DNA of 34,044 bases from Gardnerella vaginalis (GTDB lineage Bacteria; Actinomycetota; Actinomycetes; Actinomycetales; Bifidobacteriaceae). The stretch's first letter is position 1. Every line of letters begins with the position of its first letter. The stretch spans positions 1 to 34,044 of the forward strand of contig CAMPUL010000015.1 of NCBI GenBank assembly GCA_946997215.1, given 5' to 3'. A model generated the notes under the pieces. That model saw only the letters and a list, made by a program, of their open reading frames with translations, ran no database searches and was not told where the DNA came from. The translations under genes were made by a program, and so were the position numbers. Positions 6,780 through 13,969 of this stretch are shown piece after piece.

Positions 6780-9700
6780 ATGAGCGATAATCAAAATGAC
6801 TTTATGCACATCCAGCAAGGCAAGGCAAGGCAGTTAAGCCAGCAAAATCAGCAAAATCTTTCAGATCAACCAGGCAAGCAAGCTCAGCCTGCATCACGCC
6901 AATCTGCGGAATCTTTGCGCGCCGAAAAACTAGAGCGCATTAACGAATGGCATGAAAAATACAAGTCGCAGCTTGCTCCTTCTCCGCTAGAAGACATAAC
7001 AAAACTTTGTGCGCAATTAGAGTTGACTCACGCGCATCCTTCGGGAATCGCGCAGCTTTTTGCTAGTGGAAAGGCCACTCTTCAAGCGCTTTTCCGCGAT
7101 TCGGGAATGCTTCGAGCGGCAGGTAGAAGGCTAGATAGAGTTTTTGAAGACAGAGACACTAAAGCGCACGAAAATGGCGTTTCGGAGCTTTCGCTTGTTG
7201 TTGGAGTTGCGTCGTGGAGCGGCAATCATGTGCCAGTTTTGACGTACCCCGTACGCGTTTTGCGAGAAGCTGGAAAAGATGAAACTGCTGCAACGATTTA
7301 CTTTTCGGGAAACGTTCGACTAAATCACGCTCTTGTTCTTAGGTTGCAAGAAAGAGGCGTAAACCTTAGTGAAGACGCGCTTTTTGATGGCGCAAACTAC
7401 GAGAGCGGCACGCCAGAAACATCTGCAGTTTTTGACGCGATTTGTGCTGCTGCGCAAAGAGTTTTCCCAGATTTCGACATTGAGCGAGATATTGTGCTCG
7501 GTTGCTTTACGGATTCGGGATCTAGATTCTTAGCAGAAAGCGGCCAGATTTTGCGCGCGCTTAAGCTTGGGAACGTTGGAAACACTATGATTGACGCGAT
7601 TGCAGGAGATGGCACTGCAATTGAGTCGCTAGGCGCAAAAGATACTTCCGATTATTCCTTGCTAGATGCAGACCCGCATTACGAATACGAAGTTGGCGAT
7701 GTTAGTAATGCTGTGCGGCATGCTGCAGGAATGGCGGCAAATGGCGCTTCCTTGGCTATAGATGCAGACGCTGGATGCGATTCTGCTTTAATTGCGGCTG
7801 CGATTTCTTCGCGCTGCGTTCTTGCAGGAAAGTCCGTCTTGTACGTTCCAAACGTTATGGAGCAGCAACGCAGATTCCGTCACGCTCTTAGCGCAAACGA
7901 GATTTCTTCGCTTTCGTTAGACGTTTCGGATTCGCATCTTGCTAAGCACGTTGATTCGCAACTTATAGCGGCAGTTGGGTCTCGCCAAAGCGTTGCTTCT
8001 AGCCGTTTTGAGCAAGTTTGCGACGAGCTTGTTGGTGTTAAAACGCGATTAAACCGCTACTTGGGTGATTTGCACGGAGTAAACGAGCGCTGGGGCGTAT
8101 CTGCCTACCAGACGATGCAAAATCTTGCAGGAATTGCAATGCTTCCTACGCATCCTTGCACGCATGTACGTCTTAGCGTAGATGCTGCGCGCTCGCTTTC
8201 TGGTCATTTAGACGAGTGGGCGCAAAAGCTGCATGAGGCAGATTCTCTTGGTGAATTTACTACTAATGCCGAAGATACGCCGTGGTTTGGCGCTTCGCTG
8301 TTTAGCGAGAACGAAGCTGTAAACGTGTATCAGCGTGTTGTAGACGTTCTTACAAAGCTTTTGCCAGCCGCGCGCGAGCACGTTAAGTCAACTGTGCAAA
8401 ATTGCGGTTTCCCTATTCCTTCTACAGCGCGCGAATGGGGTAGGCAGGTTACGGTTCTAAAGAATCTTCGCAGAGTTTTAGACGTTTTCCAGCCAGATAT
8501 TTTTGAGCGCGATCTTAACGCAATGATTGAAGCGAGCAAGCCGAAGGCTGTTCGCAAGCGCGAAGGCACACCAATGGGCTTTTGGGAGCGCAGACATCAC
8601 ATTAAAGAAGCGCGTAGTCTTTTGCGTGTTGGCGCAAAGGTAGATGATCTTCACGAAGCATTAAAGATTGTTGCTGCGCAAGCTGCGCAATGGCGTACTT
8701 TTGTGCCTCATGGCGGTTGGCCAGTATTGCCTCCTAAGTTAGACGAAATCGTTAGTACGCAGGAGCTTTTAGACCGTAATCTTGTAGCGCTTAATGCTGT
8801 GCTTTCTACAACGCGACTTGGCGCAGACCTTGAAAACATTGAGTTTACTAAGCTTGACGAACGCTTGCAAGCTTTGCACGATAGTCGCGAATCACTAGAT
8901 ACGCTACCAGGTAGGTGTGTTATTGAGCGTGAATTGCGCGGCGTTGGCTTAGAAGATCTTGTTTGTGATTTGCGTAGGCGTAAAATCACTGGTCAGGCTT
9001 TAGATGGCGAGCTTCATCTAGCTTGGTGGACTACTGTTTTTGAAGATATTGTTAATTCTTCCGAGATTATATCTAATCAAGACGGTTCCGCGTTGCAAGA
9101 CGCTTCCGATCGTTTTGTTCAAGTAGACACAGAGCACGTGCGTTCTGTAGGGCCAATGGTTCAACAAGAAGCACTTAAAAAGCTTTGCGACATGCTTTTT
9201 GCGCGTTCGCAAGAGGCAAATCAGCTTCACACTGCTCTTGCAAGCAATGGCTCAGGCGTAACTTTTGCTAAGTTGATGAACTCTTATCCAGATTTGCTGC
9301 TTGCTGCTAAGCCGATTTTGGTTGCAATGCCGTCTACTTTAACTATGATGACTGAGTTTAAGCCGATTGTAGACGTTGTAATCATTGATTCTGCAGAGCA
9401 TATTAACAACATTGAGCTGCTTAGCATTCTTGCGCGCGCACGCCAAGCCGTTGTTATTGCGCACAAGCAAACTGTTAGCTCGCAAAGCGTAAGTGACCTT
9501 ATTAGTGTTTTGCCTACTATTTGCGTTAAGTCGCGAGCAACCAGGCGATCCACGTATCTTGCTGATTTCCTTGAAAACCATGGCTACGGCTTGCTTAGAC
9601 ACGATGTTCCTGTAGAAAAAATGCAAGGCAAGGTTAAGCTCCATCAAGTAGAAGCAGCTGGCGTTCCAGTTATGGCAACGGGTCTTATTGAAAGCAGCCA

Positions 9701-10631
9701 GCGCGAGATTGACGAAGTTGTGTCTTTGATTAAGCAGCGCGCTAAGACTTTTAGCGTTGTTCCTTCTAGCTACGTTCTTGCAGTTGTGACTCTTACAAGC
9801 GTGTTTAGAAATAGGCTTGGTGCGGAGCTTAAGGCGTTGGCTGTTAAAGACGAAAATATGGGTAGGTTCCTTAGGCACGTACGACTTGTAAGCGTAAATG
9901 AGGCTGTTGGAGCAGCTGCAACGGATGTTATTCTTTCGCTTTGCTATGCAAAAACTTCTCATGGAAGACTTTTGCAACAATTTGGCGTTTTGGAAGAAGA
10001 AGGCGGAAAGTCAATGCTTCTTGACTCCTTGGCTTTGGCTCGCAGAAATCTGGACATTGTTTGCGCATTTAAGTCTAGCGATATGGAAGATGATCGTTTG
10101 CATCAAGACGGACCTAAGCTTCTTAAAGATTTGCTTATTTGGGCAGAGGCTTTGGACGATAATCCAGTAGATCCAGTAGATGCAGCGGCTGCTGGCGATT
10201 CTAGCGATGCTGTAGATGCTGGAGATGCTAGAGACGAGGGCAACGAGGTCGAGCCTACTAAATCGCAAGCTGCTGGCGATTTTTCCGCAAACGGCTTTAG
10301 CAACGTTTTGTTTGCTGATTTGGCAGAACGAATTCGCTCTCGCGGCCTTAATGTTGCAGTAAACTACGGTTTTAGTGAAGATCATAGCATTCCTCTTGTT
10401 GTTGGTTTGCCAAATAAGCCGTTTGCTTTGGCTGTTCTAACAGACGATGCGCGTTTTATGAGCATTGAGTCCACTCGTGAGCGCAATCGCGTACTAGCTC
10501 AAGATTTGGAGTATCTTGGCTGGTCGGTTATGAACGTTTGGAGCGTTGGAGCATTCGTTAATCCCGAAAAAGAAGTTGAGCGAATTGTTTCTAGAATTGG
10601 CGAGCTTTATAAAAGCGGCGAGCAGCAATGA
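6780..10631 (+). CDS. Large DUF4011/SF1-helicase-like protein with Vsr-like C-terminus, motifs degenerate
   Basis: The 1283-residue protein starts at ATG 6780 behind AAGGGAG. After a Gln-rich N-terminus comes a region (about 70-220) that reads like the N-terminal domain of DUF4011/SF1 helicases, including VPVLTYPVRVLRE. At 326-360 the position of Walker A reads DADAGCDSALIAAA, followed by the expected GKSVLYVPN strand, so the GKS/T is missing. At about 865-873 the Walker B position reads VVIIDSAEH. The C-terminal 100 residues match the Vsr/MTES_1575 nuclease fold (STRERNRV then LGWSVMNVWS), but the catalytic acidic positions look replaced. It is probably a non-catalytic relative of helicase-nucleases. 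It is co-transcribed with the FHA gene and overlaps the next gene by four bases. Confidence 0.7.
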   Translation: MSDNQNDFMHIQQGKARQLSQQNQQNLSDQPGKQAQPASRQSAESLRAEKLERINEWHEKYKSQLAPSPLEDITKLCAQLELTHAHPSGIAQLFASGKATLQALFRDSGMLRAAGRRLDRVFEDRDTKAHENGVSELSLVVGVASWSGNHVPVLTYPVRVLREAGKDETAATIYFSGNVRLNHALVLRLQERGVNLSEDALFDGANYESGTPETSAVFDAICAAAQRVFPDFDIERDIVLGCFTDSGSRFLAESGQILRALKLGNVGNTMIDAIAGDGTAIESLGAKDTSDYSLLDADPHYEYEVGDVSNAVRHAAGMAANGASLAIDADAGCDSALIAAAISSRCVLAGKSVLYVPNVMEQQRRFRHALSANEISSLSLDVSDSHLAKHVDSQLIAAVGSRQSVASSRFEQVCDELVGVKTRLNRYLGDLHGVNERWGVSAYQTMQNLAGIAMLPTHPCTHVRLSVDAARSLSGHLDEWAQKLHEADSLGEFTTNAEDTPWFGASLFSENEAVNVYQRVVDVLTKLLPAAREHVKSTVQNCGFPIPSTAREWGRQVTVLKNLRRVLDVFQPDIFERDLNAMIEASKPKAVRKREGTPMGFWERRHHIKEARSLLRVGAKVDDLHEALKIVAAQAAQWRTFVPHGGWPVLPPKLDEIVSTQELLDRNLVALNAVLSTTRLGADLENIEFTKLDERLQALHDSRESLDTLPGRCVIERELRGVGLEDLVCDLRRRKITGQALDGELHLAWWTTVFEDIVNSSEIISNQDGSALQDASDRFVQVDTEHVRSVGPMVQQEALKKLCDMLFARSQEANQLHTALASNGSGVTFAKLMNSYPDLLLAAKPILVAMPSTLTMMTEFKPIVDVVIIDSAEHINNIELLSILARARQAVVIAHKQTVSSQSVSDLISVLPTICVKSRATRRSTYLADFLENHGYGLLRHDVPVEKMQGKVKLHQVEAAGVPVMATGLIESSQREIDEVVSLIKQRAKTFSVVPSSYVLAVVTLTSVFRNRLGAELKALAVKDENMGRFLRHVRLVSVNEAVGAAATDVILSLCYAKTSHGRLLQQFGVLEEEGGKSMLLDSLALARRNLDIVCAFKSSDMEDDRLHQDGPKLLKDLLIWAEALDDNPVDPVDAAAAGDSSDAVDAGDARDEGNEVEPTKSQAAGDFSANGFSNVLFADLAERIRSRGLNVAVNYGFSEDHSIPLVVGLPNKPFALAVLTDDARFMSIESTRERNRVLAQDLEYLGWSVMNVWSVGAFVNPEKEVERIVSRIGELYKSGEQQ

Positions 10632-10831
10632 GTGATTACAACGCTAATCGCAGGTGTTCTAGGGGTCATTCGCGCGTGGTTCGTAAAGGGTCGGAGCTTT
10701 TCGACGCGGATGGCGTAAAACAAGAGCCAGGTGATGCTCAAACGATTGAGCAGCGCGCAAAAGACGATGATAATCGTATTCTTGGCGAGCTTCCTCCTCA
10801 TTGGGCGGTTTTTAGCGAGCGCGGCAGATAA
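10628..10831 (+). CDS. Small hydrophilic protein, translationally coupled
   Basis: The 67-residue product begins MSDYNANRRCSRGHSRVVRK and ends DNRILGELPPHWAVFSERGR. Its ATG overlaps the TGA of the helicase-like gene (ATGA, 10628-10631), so translation is probably coupled. It has a basic N-terminal third, an acidic middle and a Pro/Trp-containing end, with no membrane segment or known motif. I do not recognise a function. The coupling suggests it works with, or in fixed ratio to, the large protein. The ORF is short, but the overlap, the strand and the lack of alternative genes support it. Confidence 0.7.
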   Translation: MSDYNANRRCSRGHSRVVRKGSELFDADGVKQEPGDAQTIEQRAKDDDNRILGELPPHWAVFSERGR

Positions 10832-10864
10832 ACCACATAGCGGCATAAGTTTCTTTATTGTTCG

Positions 10865-11593
10865 CTAGTTTTGCACAGCTATAACTGCAAGGTTTGGAAT
10901 AATCGCCTGCGTGTTTATGATTTGCAACGCGTTTTCTGCTGGCATTGCCAGCAGTGCGCTTTGCGCAGAATTGTTTACGTTAACAACGATTACGTTGTGA
11001 ACAAGAGAAACGTTTTTGTCTTGCAAAGTAATGTTATCCGAAGAACTAGCGTCGCTAGATGTTTCTATTTGTGCTGGATTTGTTGAATGATTGGCTGTAT
11101 TTGAGCTGTTTGGAACTTTGCTAAACGCTATAGAAATAACGTCTCCTTGTGCAAGACTGGCGCTACTACTTGCAAGATTCACCGAAATTGTTGTAAAACC
11201 AGGCGGAATTTTTGTTTGCTTTGTAACTTGGTTGCTAAAAATCGGCATTCCGTATTTAATGTTGCATGCAGCAATAATCGCGTTTTTAGTGGAATTGCTT
11301 ATAGAAGTGTAGTTAAGAACATTGTTAAAAACGCTACTTTTAGGAACATTAACGTAATGCAAGTCGCTTTGCTTAATTACGCTGCCTTTTGCTATGTTTC
11401 TAACGGCTACTGGCACACTTTGAGTAGCTTGAAACGTTGAGATAAGGTGTATTGAAAACAATGTTGCAACACTTATAAAAAATATTGAAAGCATGTTTAA
11501 GGTTTGCGCCCTTTTTCTGCGCTTTATAAGCTCTACTGGCGCCTTGTTTTCCGTGTTGTAGCCAACTGTTTTTAGTAAAAATGATGTACGCAT
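10865..11593 (-). CDS. SAF-domain membrane-anchored protein (CpaB-like)
   Basis: The 242-residue product has a basic cytoplasmic N-terminus (KRRKRAQ), one membrane helix at about 34-55 and then a SAF domain: VPVAVRNIAKGSVIKQSDLHYVNV, roughly residues 62-130, followed by IPPGFTTISVNL. SAF modules occur in CpaB/RcpC pilus-assembly proteins, where they sit outside the membrane. The rest is Ser/Asn/Thr-rich. No other pilus gene is adjacent, so a pilus role is not established. No clear Shine-Dalgarno precedes ATG 11593, so the start is uncertain. The gene converges with the small coupled ORF that ends at 10831. Confidence 0.8.
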   Translation of the reverse strand: MRTSFLLKTVGYNTENKAPVELIKRRKRAQTLNMLSIFFISVATLFSIHLISTFQATQSVPVAVRNIAKGSVIKQSDLHYVNVPKSSVFNNVLNYTSISNSTKNAIIAACNIKYGMPIFSNQVTKQTKIPPGFTTISVNLASSSASLAQGDVISIAFSKVPNSSNTANHSTNPAQIETSSDASSSDNITLQDKNVSLVHNVIVVNVNNSAQSALLAMPAENALQIINTQAIIPNLAVIAVQN

Positions 11594-11941
11594 ATAAGCA
11601 TCATTTATCGCGCGGAGCGCTTTTGCAAGCTTTTTTATGCAATGTGGTTAAAGGCTAGCTTATATGAGGATTTTACGCACATATAAACATTTTTTGATGA
11701 AGCTTAATAGTCACTTATACACATATTCGCATAAATGACCATTTTTGATTGGTGTTAATCCACATATCAACATGAGTGATTACTAACATACGCACACATG
11801 CGTAGCAAAATAAACGCCACTTACGCACATAAGCACATAAGTGGCGTTATAAAGTTTCAATTTATTCACATGCACACATAAGTAGCGTCATATTTTTTCA
11901 CTTATGCACATATGCACAAATTTTAATGGGTTATTTGCACG
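11594..11941. repeat. Spacer with repeated DnaA-box-like palindromic units
   Basis: No gene is seen. The spacer carries same-strand copies of TTATNCACA: TTATACACA (11715-11723), TTATTCACA (11862-11870) and TTATGCACA (11902-11910). Near matches are TTACGCACA (11673-11681 and 11821-11829) and TAATCCACA (11756-11764). Some copies sit in palindromes: GTCACTTAT...ATAAATGAC (11710-11739) and AACGCCACTTA...TAAGTGGCGTT (11813-11848). It should also hold the promoter for the SAF gene. Confidence 0.7.
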
Positions 11942-12118
11942 TTACTTATCGGTGCGATAAAATCCGCTACCCTTAAAGTTGATTGGCGGCGCACTAAAAA
12001 CCTTACGAACTTCTTGCTTTCCGCACTTTGGGCACACGGTAATTGGCTCATCTTCAAACGATTGATGTTGTGAAAAATCATATCCGCATTGCTTGCAACG
12101 GTAATGATAAGTAGGCAA
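11942..12118 (-). CDS. FmdB-family zinc ribbon protein
   Basis: The 58-residue product begins MPTYHYRCKQCG and has two Cys pairs, CKQC near residue 8 and CPKC near residue 29, which form a small zinc ribbon. It ends with FSAPPINFKGSGFYRTDK, typical of FmdB-type putative regulatory proteins. The start is a TTG at 12118, chosen because GGAGG sits five bases upstream and because the family begins MPTYxYxC; a TTG at 12130 lies inside the ribosome-binding site. The role of the family is poorly defined. The gene is divergent from the membrane protein at 12280. Confidence 0.88.
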   Translation of the reverse strand: MPTYHYRCKQCGYDFSQHQSFEDEPITVCPKCGKQEVRKVFSAPPINFKGSGFYRTDK

Positions 12119-12218
12119 CGGTTCCTCCAATCTATAATTCCATCACATATCCTAGCTCATAATATCGCCTCGTTAAAGCTGTTAATCGCTAATCGTAAAC
12201 GCTTTTTCGTTTGTAAAA

Positions 12219-12239
12219 TTTTGCGAAACAATCGCAAAA
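12219..12239. repeat. Short inverted repeat in divergent spacer
   Basis: TTTTGCG (12219-12225) and CGCAAAA (12233-12239) are perfect arms around a 7-nt loop, between fmdB and the membrane gene. It could be an operator; the evidence is weak. Confidence 0.35.
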
Positions 12240-12279
12240 AATCCGACACGCCGACTTATTTTTAGCCTTTACATCCTTA

Positions 12280-13335
12280 ATGCACTTTATATTTGTACGT
12301 ATGGGTTATGAATCGGTGAGCGCGTTAACAGTATTGATCATCATCGTAGCCTTAATGTTTGGTTGGTTGCCTAAACGCACTGAAAACAGCATGAAGTCGA
12401 TGCTGGAACACAGCGAAGATAGGTATTCACCTTCGTTGCACATTGTGGATTATAGCAGTGATTCACTTTTCCACGCGTGTAGCGGCACGATGGCGAAAGG
12501 GGTTGGCATGCAGCCGTCGAAGATGCAAGCGAATACAAAGCCTAATAATGGCAGGTCCAGTCGCAATAGCGTGAATGCTAATAAACATAAGTGCGCTAAG
12601 CAGTTTAATGGTGTTTTTACGCCTGAACATGTTGCTCGTATTCGCGCGCTTCGCCGTGCAGCAATCCGCCGTCGCCGTGCGTTGGTGCTTTCTCTAGCAT
12701 TTTTAACTCTTGTTGTGTTTGTTGCTGGTCTTTCTGGACTCTATAGCGCATGGTTTGCAATCCTTCCTCTTGCTGCTGTTTGCACTGTTCTCTACTTTGG
12801 TTCTATGTCTGCTAAGCAAGCGCGTAAGTGGGAAGCAAAAGTTGCTTTGTATAACAAGCGTTCTGCAGCTTTTAATGATTCTGTTGTGGAGCCAATTTTT
12901 GACGCTGCCGTAAACTCAGTTGTTGAGCATGTTGAGAATTCAGACAACACAGAGACTTCAGTTATGCAACAGCGCGATATAAGCATGGCTTTAGCAGGAG
13001 CAAATAGGCAAGAGGCGGTAAAAAGCGCGGTTGCTGGCGATTTTTCCGCTGCTAATGATGTGCGCTCGCAAGCTGATATCTCCAACTCAAATCAAGATCT
13101 TATATCTTTCTCGTTTGGCGATGATTCCAGTGATTGCAAAACAAACACCAATGATCCGCAAAGCTTAGAAATAAAGTCTACAAAGCAAGTTACTAAAGCG
13201 ATTGCAACAGGCGATTCAAATAAATCTGCGGTTGCTGGCGATTCAATCGAAGTTACTGTAGAGCCTCCAGTTAGCACGGAAGATTCGCTTGGTAAAGCCG
13301 ATTTAAGGGATGTTTTGGCTCGTCGCGCTGCCTAA
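12280..13335 (+). CDS. Conserved membrane protein of unknown function
   Basis: The product is 351 residues from ATG 12280. A first hydrophobic helix (SALTVLIIIVALMFGWLP) lies near the N-terminus. A basic region with RALRRAAIRRRRALV follows at about 124-138, then two helices (VLSLAFLTLVVFVAGLSGL and WFAILPLAAVCTVLYFG). The C-terminal half is hydrophilic and Ser/Asp/Asn-rich, presumably cytoplasmic. No ribosome-binding site marks the start; ATG 12301 and GTG 12316 are alternatives, and GTG 12316 would give a compact MSALTV start. I do not recognise a function. It lies directly upstream of groES, but CIRCE and its promoter in the gap indicate that groES is transcribed independently. Confidence 0.7.
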   Translation: MHFIFVRMGYESVSALTVLIIIVALMFGWLPKRTENSMKSMLEHSEDRYSPSLHIVDYSSDSLFHACSGTMAKGVGMQPSKMQANTKPNNGRSSRNSVNANKHKCAKQFNGVFTPEHVARIRALRRAAIRRRRALVLSLAFLTLVVFVAGLSGLYSAWFAILPLAAVCTVLYFGSMSAKQARKWEAKVALYNKRSAAFNDSVVEPIFDAAVNSVVEHVENSDNTETSVMQQRDISMALAGANRQEAVKSAVAGDFSAANDVRSQADISNSNQDLISFSFGDDSSDCKTNTNDPQSLEIKSTKQVTKAIATGDSNKSAVAGDSIEVTVEPPVSTEDSLGKADLRDVLARRAA

Positions 13336-13359
13336 AGTTTGTAAAAATTTTCTAAAATT

Positions 13360-13386
13360 TTAGCACTCTAGTTGGTAGAGTGCTAA
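13360..13386 (+). promoter_or_regulatory. CIRCE operator (HrcA site) upstream of groES
   Basis: TTAGCACTC (13360-13368), a 9-nt spacer and GAGTGCTAA (13378-13386) match the CIRCE consensus exactly. HrcA binding to this element represses chaperonin genes until heat stress. Confidence 0.97.
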
Positions 13387-13400
13387 AAACGCGCTATTAT
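13372..13400 (+). promoter_or_regulatory. groES promoter overlapping CIRCE
   Basis: The -35 TTGGTA (13372-13377) falls in the CIRCE spacer, and the -10 TATTAT (13395-13400) follows after 17 bases. HrcA bound to CIRCE would directly block RNA polymerase. Confidence 0.75.
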
Positions 13401-13491
13401 AAGGTTCAGTGCTCGATAGTTTTGACGTGATCGTCAGCCTCGTCAACATTATTCGCGCAAAGGTTACATTTCTTTAGAAAGAGGTACCGAA

Positions 13492-13785
13492 GTGTCGATT
13501 AAGCTCACACCTTTGGAAGATAAGATTATTGTTAAGCAAGCTCAAGCAGAAACTCAAACTGCTTCTGGCTTGTATATTCCAGATAATGCTAAGGAAAAGC
13601 CACAGCAGGGAGAGGTTTTGGCTGTTGGCCCAGGCCGCAGAGACGATAAGGGCGAGCGCATCCCTATGGATGTTAAGCCTGGAGACAAGATTCTTTACTC
13701 CAAGTATGGTGGCACAGAAGTTCATTACGAAGGCGAAGATTACTTAATCGTTTCGTCTCGTGACGTTCTTGCAATCCTTGGCTGA
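13492..13785 (+). CDS. groES: Co-chaperonin GroES
   Basis: The 97-residue protein is the normal GroES length. It has the N-terminal [11 protein letters not shown] strand, the mobile loop region [21 protein letters not shown] (about residues 18-39), the [14 protein letters not shown] segment and the [13 protein letters not shown] end. It forms the heptameric lid of the GroEL folding chamber. The start is GTG 13492 behind AGAGGT. No groEL follows: a terminator lies about 60 bases after the stop, so groES is monocistronic, as in other bifidobacteria. The CIRCE element upstream shows HrcA control. Confidence 0.98.
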   Translation: MSIKLTPLEDKIIVKQAQAETQTASGLYIPDNAKEKPQQGEVLAVGPGRRDDKGERIPMDVKPGDKILYSKYGGTEVHYEGEDYLIVSSRDVLAILG

Positions 13786-13845
13786 TTTTGGTTAATCACT
13801 TGTAATTAGTCAAGTAATCTTAAAAGCTATTTATAAAAGCTATTT

Positions 13846-13890
13846 AGCGCTGAAAATGACGGTTTATCGCTGTTTTCAGCGTTTTTGTTT
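13846..13890 (+). terminator. Intrinsic terminator after groES
   Basis: CGCTGAAAA (13848-13856) pairs with TTTTCAGCG (13873-13881), followed by TTTTTG. The stem shares its sequence with the rplA terminator. Confidence 0.8.
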
Positions 13891-13969
13891 AATTTGTTAT
13901 AGTTTTGTTTATCTTGCTTATTTTGTCTAATTTTTCTTAATTTGTTTAAGACGCGACTATTATAAAATC

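Noticed and set aside
9339..9980. 213-residue minus-strand open frame inside the helicase-like gene
   Set aside because: Shadow frame rich in Asn/Lys/Arg/Cys; the plus strand carries a long, motif-bearing protein.
11673..11918. The main chromosomal origin (oriC)
   Set aside because: DnaA-box-like sites are present, but dnaA, dnaN, rpmH and parAB are absent and no strand-switch pattern supports an origin; kept only as a DnaA-box-like cluster.
12280..13785. The membrane protein at 12280 as part of a groES operon
   Set aside because: CIRCE and a good promoter lie between them, so groES has its own transcription unit.
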